Positions 55,785 through 64,000 of a stretch of DNA of 64,000 nucleotides are shown here, piece after piece; positions within the stretch are counted from its first letter, which is position 1; each line of letters opens with the position of its first letter. Location: the NCBI RefSeq assembly GCF_027596085.1, contig NC_072465.1, positions 16,315,207 through 16,379,206 of the forward strand. Direction: 5' to 3'. The stretch is from Anoplopoma fimbria. Lineage: Eukaryota > Chordata > Actinopteri > Perciformes > Anoplopomatidae. The notes beneath the pieces are model-generated. The model did not search any database and was not told the origin of the DNA. It was given only the letters and a program-made list of their open reading frames with translations. A program made the position numbers and the translations under genes.

Positions 55785-55870
55785 ATAATAAGATAAGATA
55801 ATCCTTTATTAGTCCCGCAGCGGGGAAATTTGCAGGCTTACAGCAGCATAGAGTAAAGTGCACACAAGAG
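55785..55870 (+). repeat. teleost repeat end (CTTTATTAGTCCC...)
   Basis: AGATAAGATAATCCTTTATT with AGTCCCGCAGCGGGGAAATT begins a repeat whose reverse complement occurs at 57330-57400. This copy lies in eno1 intron 1 and runs into A-rich sequence to about 55960. Confidence 0.7.
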
Positions 55871-56648
55871 ACATAGTAGAAGAAAGACAAGATAAAAATA
55901 AAAAATGAAAATAAAAAAACAAGTATTATAAATAAGCAATAAAAAAACAGTAGAAAACCAACAATAACTGAAATATTATATTTACAGACAGAAAAAACTA
56001 TTTTAACTATTATTGCACAGATAATAATAATCTATATCTATAATCTATTATTTGCTCAGATTCTATTAATTGTTTGTTTATCAAACGAAAATGACAACAT
56101 TTTATTATTTCAAGCTTGAAAATAATCAACTGATCAATTGATAATGAGGCTATTTGCTCATTCAGTTGTATTTTATAGTATACCCATTACACATTATGTA
56201 AAGATAGACTTCAGCCCTGAACACTGTCATAGTTTTGCAAGTCACTAGTAAGTCTCAATTCTTGGCTATTAGATCTGACAAGTTAATACAGGAGCAGAAC
56301 CAAGTAGGATAACAACTGTACATGTTGAGGTACGCATGAGGAAATGTAGCTGTTTTACTGCCGAAAGGAATGGTTGTAAGTGTATAATATTATTGACGCA
56401 AACTGTCGGACCACTGAAACTTCAAGCCGGGTGTGAACTTCTCCCACTGTTACCCAAACCCCAAACACAATGTTTCTGATTACTGATTTGTTTGGTTGCT
56501 GCAAACATTAGCTCACGTCAGCGGTGACTTACTTAAACCTTGAACCTAAAATCAGAACAAGGGCCTGTTGCGACACTTCGCCCTTAAGGAGAAACAAACA
56601 AATTATATAGTAATGAAAACAAGGAACAACACAAAGAGGTGACTCTAC

Positions 56649-56830
56649 CTTGTTGTCAACAGCAGACAAATTTGGACAACTCGGTTGAAAGTCGAAGGTA
56701 ACGGCGTTCAAATGGACGTGCAAGTGTGTCAGCGATTTACAAGTAGAAAGTCAGCGAAGAAGAATTTATTCTTCTTCTTCTTCTGCTTCTTATTTCCGGC
56801 ACGTTTGACGCTTTGTGGGCGTGTTGCTGC
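56649..56830 (-). promoter_or_regulatory. eno1 noncoding exon 1 and proximal promoter
   Basis: A donor at 56648 (GACAACAAG followed by GTAGAG on the minus strand) marks the end of the 5' UTR exon. Just upstream are three RCGTG cores, the HIF-binding core, at 56716-56720, 56800-56804 (minus-strand reading) and 56819-56823. Hypoxic induction of enolase is established in vertebrates. Use of these sites is inferred. Confidence 0.5.
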
Positions 56831-57329
56831 CCCCGTAGGTCTCAATGTGAACTACATCACATGAACAAAACACTAATCTGAATGGATGTATTTGTAGGTT
56901 AAATAGATTGCTGGGATTATGGGTTAACACAACAAAAGTACTACATTTGCGTCCAAAATAAAGGAGTCGTGTAAAGAAATAGGGGAACTACATATACAGA
57001 CAGAAATACAACAAAAAACAGGGCGAGTGGAGGCCAATGTAATAACGTAAAAACAATGTTTTTTAAAAAGCTGCGGAAGGCTGACAATTGCTGCTTTGTT
57101 TTATGAGAACGTCTCGACTAATTACACGACAGTGAGAAAGGGACATTGATGAATATAACTACGCTATTATTGTAATTGACAATAGTTATAATAGTTTCTG
57201 TCTGTATATATAATATTTCAGTTACTGTGGATTCCTTTCTGTTTTTTACTGCTTTTTTTATTGCTCATTTGCTTATTTATAATACTTATTTTAGATCTTG
57301 TTTTTTTTTTACCATGTCTCTTGTTTGCA

Positions 57330-57400
57330 CTATCATCTATGCTGCTGTAATCCTGTAAATTTCCCCGCTGAGGGACTAATAAAGGATTATTTTATTCTAT
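57330..57400 (-). repeat. inverted copy of the CTTTATTAGTCCC repeat
   Basis: ATTTCCCCGCTGAGGGACTA with ATAAAGGATTATTTTATTCT is the reverse complement of the repeat end at 55785-55870. Between eno1 and ppil1 it forms an inverted pair spaced about 1.5 kb apart. Confidence 0.7.
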
Positions 57401-57631
57401 TTTAATGATATTGTATCACGCATGCGTAGACGTGCTTTGTCCACTAGAGGGCGGTCCACTGTCACCGACTTCCTGCCGGTCACATGCAGAGGAACGAGCG
57501 GCCACCGCAGAAGAAGAAACTCCCCCATGAAATGAAATTAATTGAAAGAGTGTTGTAGACTTATACATCACGTAGTTTTTACTCAAACACGTTCGTTTAA
57601 AGTCTATCGAAGGGTGCCGTTTGGAGAGAGA

Positions 57632-60600
57632 ATGTCAGGGATACCTGCAGACACGTGGCAGCCGCAAACAGTGACTTTGGACACGACGTAAGTTTTACTA
57701 AAACCTTTGAATGCTAACTCAGACGAGCTAACTCTAGCTCACGGTTTGGTGATGTTAGTAAAGCGTGGGGCTTGTTATCTTAACTTTAGCGATACTTCAA
57801 AACATTTCTAGGGTTTTGGGTACTCTCTAACACACCTGTGCTGTTAAAACAGACGAATAACACATTACATTACATTACATTACAGTCATTTAGCAGACGC
57901 TTTTATCCAAAGCGACTTACAATAAGTGTATTCAACATAGGTATTCAAGAGAACTACTAGTCACCAGGGGCCGGTATTTCAAAATGATCCGACAGGATTA
58001 ATCCACCTGGATTGGATTAAATCCTGATCAGATCCTAAAAACGGGTATTTCAAAGCAAATCTGATCCTGAAGATTCAGATTCAGATTTGGCAATCCAATC
58101 CTGCCTTTGATCCGGATTAAAAACTGCTGTTGAGTATTTCAAAACTTAAGTGGGAAATCTGGATCAGTTTGATCCTAAAAATCAGGATCACCCTGATCCC
58201 ACCTCAGAGGTGGATTTGAGGGAGATTACATGTTAAGATTTGAACAGTTGAAGTGTAACTGCTCCCAAAGTTCTTTGTTTAATACAACTAAGCTTCACTG
58301 CTGTTTGATCAATGTTTATTTCCTTTTCACGTTCCTTTTTTTTTTCTGCAAACATGCACGCTGTTCACTGCAATGCTTTAACAAATCGGCGTCAGAAGTG
58401 CAACACAGAATAAACATTACACTACTGCGTGTAAGTGACATTACAAACTCCAATTAACAAGGAATTATGAAGGAAAAACAATGTGATTTATTAAACAAAC
58501 AGTGTTAAACTATGCAGTATACATTTCAGTCTTTTAACTGCTTTTCCAGCAACTGAATTCTTAACTTCACTTCTTCTTGTTTAAGAAGTGTTAGTTTGAT
58601 TTGTTCATTTGTTAGAATTATTTGTTGCTGAGCCCGTTCCGTTTCCACCTTCAGTAGTTCATTGTAGCCATCCCCCTTCTCAGCTTGCCTTTTGCGCTTA
58701 CATGCCGGTGGATTCCACATCTCCTCCAAGACAGGGCTCTGGCTTGTGCTGGGCTCTTCAAATGCCAGCTGCACAGGGGTAGCAGACAGGTTCAGAGGCT
58801 CCGTGGGGTCGATTGACTCCCCTGTACCAGCTGGCAGTATTCCAAACAAGGCTTGGGAACTCTCACCTCCTATGATGTCCAAAACCGTATCAGTGAACTC
58901 CCCACGTTTTATGGACTTGTTCCCTGTTTGGGGGTTTTTCGCCTCAGAATGGTCCTTCGTAGCCTTTTGCTTTAAGTTTTTCCACCTAAGCCGAACCTGC
59001 TCAACACTCCGCCGTTGGCCACTACCAGTGGCATTAATTTGCCTTGTTATGTCGGCCCATATTATATTTTTTACTTTTGAGGACAGAGAACTCTGTCCAG
59101 GACCACTAAAACCTCCAAAAAGGGCCTGGTAATTGGCACGAACACCCTCCAAAAGGGCCGTTGTCTCTGCTGTTGTGAAATTACTTCCTTTATTCTTCTC
59201 CATGTTGCCTGGGGCCGGTATTTCAAAACTTGTAATCCAGATCAGAATGATCCGGATAACCAAATCCCCCTGTCCTCAGCCACGGATCAACCTGATCTAT
59301 CCCGGTATTTCAAAACTTTGCTGGATTGGATCAGAGTGATCCTGATACCGGCAGATTGGGATGTCCAAATCCGTCCCGCCCCCTGGATCACAGACAGGAA
59401 ACAGGAAATGGAGCCAACATTTTACAGAAAAAGGAGAAGCTAGCTCAACTATTGTCTCTGAATTAAAGTATAATCTTAGCCAGTGTTGATGCGTCCTCAG
59501 ACTAGATGAAAGGCAATCATTATATTGAGTTAACCAATTATGTAAATCAGCACAAAGTTGAAAGAAGAGCTCGGCGATCTCTAATTAAGCAGAGTTCGCG
59601 CTAATGCGAGCTAACGCTGCTCCATTGACTCCTGTGTTAAGGAGCTAACAAGCTAGTAAATAGGCTAGCGTCTGTATGTCGCGGTCCACAGTCCATTTGA
59701 ATGCATTCACTCGCAAGGCATTGTGTGTAGATTTTAAAATGTGTTGTACATATCTTTTTAGGAAACAGTTGTTAACAAAGGGGACAGCCCTAAAACCTTA
59801 ATATTAGATTTTCTTTACAGATGTCTGTGGGAAGAGACTTGCACAGACTTGCTCCAAATGGCATTACTTTTTGAGCTTTGGCTATGAAAATTAAGTGTGT
59901 GTGCTGAATGCATGTGAATAAAAACATTTGACAGAGTTTCAGTGGAGGCCTTTATCAGTGGGTAACTTAACAAAAAAAAACTGTTACTTAAATAAGGCAT
60001 TCATATTCAAACTTAAACATACAAATCGAAGTTTTGTTAAAACCAACAAATAATTCTAACAAATGAACAAATCAAACTAACACTTCTTAAACAAGAAGAA
60101 GTGAAGTTAAGAATTCAGTTGCTGGAAAAGCAGTTAAAAGACTGAAATGTATACTGCATAGTTTAACACTGTTTGTTTAATAAATCACATTGTTTTTCCT
60201 TCATAATTCCTTGTTAATTGGAGTTTGTAATGTCACTTACACGCAGTAGTGTAATGTTTATTCTGTGTTGCACTTCTGACGCCGATTTGTTAAAGCATTG
60301 CAGTGAACAGCGTGCATGTTTGCAGAAAAAAAAAAGGAACGTGAAAAGGAAATAAACATTGATCAAACAGCAGTGAAGCTTAGTTGTATTAAACAAAGAA
60401 CTTTGGGAGCAGTTACACTTCAACTGTTCAAATCTTAACATGTAATCTCCCTCAAATCCACCTCTGAGGTGGGATCAGGGTGATCCTGATTTTTAGGATC
60501 AAACTGATCCAGATTTCCCACTTAAGTTTTGAAATACTCAACAGCAGCTTTTAATCCGGATCAAAGGCAGGATTGGATTGCCAAATCTGAATCTGAATCT

Positions 60601-61952
60601 TCAGGATCAGATTTGCTTTGAAATACCCGTTTTTAGGATCTGATCAGGATTTAATCCAATCCAGGTGGATTAATCCTGTCGGATCATTTTGAAATACCGG
60701 CCCCAGAAGTCATAAGTGCATCTCCTTTCTTAAACAAACATCTAAGAGCATAAATCAGAGCAAAAGTACAGTGCAGAGGCAAATTACTACGAAAACAATA
60801 ATTGCAACAGACTAATACGAATATAATAAGTGCAGTAAACGAATACGAATTCAATAAGTGCAGCGAACTGATACGAATACAGTAAGTGCTACGAGGAAGG
60901 CTCAGGGTAGTGCTTCTTGAAGAGGTGAGTTTAAAGATGGGCAGCGACTCTGCTGTCCTGACGTCAGTGGGGAGTTCATTCCACCACTGTGGGGCCAGGA
61001 CAGAAAGAAGCTGTGACCAGGTCGATCGGCCGCAGGGACCTCTGAGCGACGGGGCAACCAATCACCCCGAGGCAGCAGAGCGAAGTGGTCGGGCGGGGGT
61101 GTAGGGCTTGACTATGGCCTGGAGATAGGAAGGAGCTGTTCCTTTCACTGCCCTGTAGGCTAGCACCAGAGTCTTACACTGGATGCGAGCTCTTACAGGG
61201 AGCCAGTGTAGAGAACGGAGAAGGGAAGTTGTGTGAGAGAACTTGGGGCGATTGAACACCAGACGTGCTGCAGCTTTCTGGACAAGCTCCAGAGGTCTGA
61301 TGGCCGACGCCGGGGCTCCGGCAAGTAGTGAGTTGCAGTAGTCCAGGCGGGAGATGACCAGAGCCTGGATGAGCACCTGCACCGTCTCGTCAGTGAGGAA
61401 GGGGCGAATCCTCCTGATGTTGTAGAGCAGGAATCTGCAGGAGCATGTAACCGATGCAATGTTTGCTGAGAACGACAGTTGGTCGTCCAGGGTCACACCC
61501 AGATTCCTCACAGTCCGAGTTGGCGTCACCACGGCATCATCAATGGTGATGGACAGGTCTCGGTGCGGGCAACCCTTCCCCGGGAGGAACAGTAGCTCGG
61601 TTTTGTCCAGGTTGAGCTTCAGGTGGTGTGTCACACATAATTACTATTACTGACCATGCATTGCAGGATGGGATCGATTGTGGTGGAGCTGTACTGGAGG
61701 CATGCACCAAAAACCTGCAAGAACTTCGCAGAGCTGTCCAGAAGAGGCTACTACATCAACACAAAGTTTCACCGAGTCATCAAAGACTTCATGGTGCAGG
61801 GAGGAGACCCAACAGGAACCGGTGGGTTCATAACACATACTCTATTATCCAGGCAGTGGGGTGTCCACATACTTTTGGGTTCTTTTGATCTGTTTTTCAA
61901 GGTTTGGGCTAGATTATTGTGAAATTCCCATTCCCATTCAACACACACACAT

Positions 61953-62024
<72 letters not shown>

Positions 62025-63704
62025 AAAAAATGTAAGTAATAAACAATGATTGTTCATTTTGTTTTAAATGGAGCACATCTCCAAAGGAAGTTTCTCTAAA
62101 AAAATCATCTACTGTTCATAAATTAAGCTCAAAAACTTGGGTACTATTTTCCCTTTTATTTTGTACTAAATAACATAGTTCTTACAAGGAAATAATGGGG
62201 CCCCTTAAAATAAAGCGTTACTGGTAAATCTTATGCTACATCACACAATATTTGTCTATAGTAGTGTGGCTCCAACTTTATAGCAACAGTTCTAGGAAGG
62301 TCCTTTCTCATTTCAAAGTGAAACTTAAAACTCATTTTGTTACAAGTTTGAAAGAACTAGACTGGCTTGCAAAGAGCCCTGTCCAACATCTTTAGCCTGA
62401 AAACTGTAAGCCAGGCTTTATTGCCCAACATCAGTGGTCCACCTCACTGATGCTCTTGTGGTCTCTGTACATTTTGTAGGCCTTGTGTTTTAATGTATGC
62501 TTTACTCAGTGTGGGGGTTTGGTGCTTTATTATTGGCATTCTTGAATTATTCAACAGATACACCCAACCAAAGCAGTTATCAGTGAACTCTGTGTAGGGA
62601 GGATCATACAACCACACATCTTATTTATGAGCATTTTTTTTAACTGTATTATTTCTGTCTTTTTTTTTTTTACATTTTTTGTTCAAATGTTAACATATTA
62701 CATACTAAGTCTTACACCATATGTACTAACTCAGTTATTCATTTGTTTGTCAATGTATCAATCACATTCACTTTACTTTGTAAACCTGCCACTCTGAAAA
62801 CCAAGAATCCGAACTTCATCTCTTTGGCAAAATAAAGAGTTTGAAATATACATGAGCCAAACTGAAACTCACAGTTAAATCTAGTCTTGTTCCAATACCT
62901 CACTTGATTATAAACCTGTGTTTTGATGAGCTTTGTTCTTCTAACAGGTCGCGGTGGTGCCTCCATATATGGTAAACAGTTTGAAGATGAGCTGAACACA
63001 GAACTGAAATTCACAGGTAATTGCAGTGGAAAAATCTCAATTAAATACAAGGTGGCAGATTAGAGGAGGCAAATATAGGTTGGTAAATAAAGAAAAGGCT
63101 CCCGTACCCTTTAAAATGTATTAACTGGTTATTTTTAGTTATTATTAGTATCTTTGTCAGTACTGAGTCCTTAATGTTATTTTTTAATGACAACATTTTT
63201 AGATATAATTGGTTGCAGGGCTATTGTATTAAACTGCATTAGTTGTAGCAAGGTATATCCAAGCAACTCATAACTAATGATAATACTAATTAATACATTT
63301 ATTTAAGTCGATGTACCAAAATTTTATGCCAAAGTTGGGGTTTTGCCTAATGAAATTCTTTATTTGAAATCTGATTAATTGGACCAATTTAGTGTTACAC
63401 ATTCCTTACCTTTTATTATTTATGGGAAACTTGAGACAGCAAAAAGTAACACAATTCTTGGATTTTATTTCGGTGTCTATTAGGTGGTGGTATTTTGGCG
63501 ATGGCCAATGCAGGACCAGACACAAATGGAAGCCAGTTCTTCTTCACTCTCGGTCCCACTCAATGGTTAGATGGCAAGCACACTATTTTTGGAAGAGTAC
63601 GCCAGGGAATGGGATTGCTGAACCGAATCGGGATGGTGGAAACAAACGGTCAAGATCGGCCGGTTGATGACATCAAAATCATCAGAACTAATGTACCCAA
63701 TTAA
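57632..63704 (+). CDS. ppil1: peptidyl-prolyl cis-trans isomerase-like 1 (spliceosomal cyclophilin)
   Basis: PPIL1 is a cyclophilin in the activated spliceosome, where it binds SKIP/SNW1. Four exons join to 166 aa, the same length as human: 57632-57687, 61667-61821, 62948-63016, 63484-63704. Cyclophilin active-site residues are present: the Arg and Phe in [51 protein letters not shown], and the Trp in [13 protein letters not shown]. The start context is AGAGAATGTC and the N-terminus [13 protein letters not shown] matches the family. It is divergently paired with eno1. Intron 1 (4 kb) consists largely of a nested transposon and LINE, and the LINE end lies about 30 bp before the exon 2 acceptor. 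Poly(A) signal AATAAA follows at 63745. Confidence 0.96.
57842..57964 (-). mobile_element. L2/Maui-like LINE, 3' end (part split off by Harbinger insertion)
   Basis: On the minus strand this is the 3' end of the LINE whose coding part lies at 60707-61640. It carries the AGTCGCTTTGGATAAAAGCG-type 3' UTR and ends in tandem TGTAA units. It is separated from the rest of the element by the 2.7-kb Harbinger insertion. Confidence 0.8.
57968..60703. mobile_element. Harbinger-type DNA transposon with 660-bp inverted arms
   Basis: The element starts GGGCCGGTATTTCAAAATGA and ends in the reverse complement. CAG is duplicated on both sides (57965-57967, 60704-60706), and removing the element restores a continuous LINE 3' UTR. 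Arms 57968-58627 and 60044-60703 are equal in length and nearly identical. The spacer holds a Myb/SANT-like gene and an extra internal copy of the terminal motif at about 59214. No transposase is encoded, so it is non-autonomous. Assignment to PIF/Harbinger rests on the Myb-like protein and the CWG 3-bp duplication known for zebrafish Harbinger families. Confidence 0.82.
58526..59203 (-). CDS. transposon-encoded Myb/SANT-like DNA-binding protein
   Basis: A 225-aa intact frame starts from the Met in a good context (GGCAACATGG). Upstream in-frame residues simply read through the internal terminal-repeat copy and are unlikely to be native. Residues about 8-85 form a Myb/SANT-like trihelix ([52 protein letters not shown]). 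A linker rich in Pro/Ser follows, with a basic patch (CKRKRQAEK), and a C-terminal coiled coil ([20 protein letters not shown]). Such proteins accompany Harbinger transposases and help bring them to the nucleus and to subterminal DNA. The lack of disabling changes suggests recent activity. The last 34 codons lie in the left arm and are therefore duplicated in the right arm. Confidence 0.85.
   Translation of the reverse strand: MEKNKGSNFTTAETTALLEGVRANYQALFGGFSGPGQSSLSSKVKNIIWADITRQINATGSGQRRSVEQVRLRWKNLKQKATKDHSEAKNPQTGNKSIKRGEFTDTVLDIIGGESSQALFGILPAGTGESIDPTEPLNLSATPVQLAFEEPSTSQSPVLEEMWNPPACKRKRQAEKGDGYNELLKVETERAQQQIILTNEQIKLTLLKQEEVKLRIQLLEKQLKD
60707..61640 (-). mobile_element. L2/Maui-like LINE fragment with reverse-transcriptase C-terminal part
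   Basis: The minus strand encodes the end of a non-LTR reverse transcriptase region ([74 protein letters not shown]) and, after a frame break at about 61065, [20 protein letters not shown]. It is 5'-truncated and interrupted by stops, so it is not active. The 3' UTR continues into 57842-57964 across the Harbinger insertion. Confidence 0.85.
61953..62024. repeat. (ATTT)n microsatellite
   Basis: About 18 uninterrupted copies of TTTA follow an ACACACAC run in ppil1 intron 2. This is simple-sequence DNA. Confidence 0.95.
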
Positions 63705-63744
63705 ACAAATACTGGTTTTTTTTACACTGATTTTTTTTTAATTC

Positions 63745-63750
63745 AATAAA
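63745..63750 (+). promoter_or_regulatory. polyadenylation signal AATAAA (ppil1)
   Basis: A canonical AATAAA lies about 40 nt after the ppil1 stop codon and is followed by TGT-rich sequence, giving a very short 3' UTR. Beyond it, the window end (about 63895-63985) holds another diverged copy of the GAGCTGCAATGATTAGT dispersed repeat. Confidence 0.65.
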
Positions 63751-64000
63751 TGTTTGATAAATGTCTGTCATGTTTCTTAAGTGTATGAAGCTGGCCTAGT
63801 ATTGAAATTATCAATATTTGACAGTTGTATTTGTACCAACTGAAATGTAGAGGAACAGACAAAATTTCAGGCCTAGCTACATTTCACTGTCAAATATAGA
63901 GCTGCAATGATTAGTTTATTGACAAAAAATGTATTCGCAACTCATTTGATTATGGTTTTTCATTTTTCAAGCAAAAATGCCCCAAATTTGATAAATCCAG

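Noticed and set aside
59204..59263. N-terminal 20-residue extension of the Myb-like protein
   Set aside because: It is read-through of the internal terminal-repeat copy. The next Met has a better context and precedes the conserved domain.
58230..60441. Two identical 75-codon frames in opposite orientation, as a duplicated gene
   Set aside because: They lie within the inverted arms of the transposon. Identity follows from the arm duplication, not from coding constraint.

Overview
The window is vertebrate nuclear DNA, almost certainly from a ray-finned (teleost, percomorph-like) fish. Genes are split into many small GT-AG exons with compact introns. The encoded proteins are clear orthologues of human genes, and the intergenic repeats are typical of fish: L2/Maui-like LINE pieces, a Harbinger element, a TTAA-flanked MITE and long TA-rich satellite. 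I joined exons by hand and checked most joins by reading-frame arithmetic. I could not run any database search.

Layout: (1) 0.55-6 kb, plus: p4htm, 495 aa, with one GC-AG intron. (2) 6.46-14.45 kb, minus: slc26a6-like anion exchanger, about 825 aa, ending in a PDZ-binding tail. (3) 15.9-18.2 kb, plus: kbtbd12 BTB-BACK-Kelch protein, 620 aa. (4) 19.4-22.1 kb, minus: iho1/ccdc36, a meiotic double-strand-break factor, 441 aa. (5) 25.3-27.9 kb, plus: orthologue of human C1orf159, an uncharacterised single-pass membrane protein of 199 aa. (6) 31.9-35.5 kb, plus: perm1, a muscle PGC-1/ERR-induced regulator, with one apparent frameshift. (7) 38.8-47.2 kb, minus: a short-form rere (atrophin family) lacking the BAH region, with two apparent 1-nt losses in its Pro-rich exon. 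(8) 49.1-55.1 kb, minus: eno1, 434 aa, complete. (9) 57.6-63.7 kb, plus: ppil1, 166 aa, complete. Intron 1 of ppil1 holds a Harbinger-type DNA transposon inserted inside an L2-type LINE.

Neighbours alternate between divergent pairs (slc26a6/kbtbd12, iho1/C1orf159, eno1/ppil1) and convergent pairs (p4htm/slc26a6, kbtbd12/iho1, perm1/rere). Genes of human 3p21/3q21 type (p4htm, slc26a6, iho1, kbtbd12) sit beside genes of human 1p36 type (C1orf159, perm1, rere, eno1), followed by ppil1 (human 6p21). The genes do not form a pathway. The link is conserved synteny plus lineage-specific fusion of blocks.

The most unusual structure is the 2.7-kb Harbinger-type element at 57.97-60.70 kb. It has two inverted arms of exactly equal length (660 bp), an encoded Myb/SANT-like DNA-binding protein, no transposase, a CAG target-site duplication in a CACCAG context, and many copies of a terminal motif. 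Other points of interest are a MEF2 site abutting an E-box upstream of perm1, a 27-nt last exon that decides whether slc26a6 carries a PDZ-binding tail, a palindromic TTAA-flanked MITE in rere intron 1, and three coding indels that look more like sequence errors than biology.
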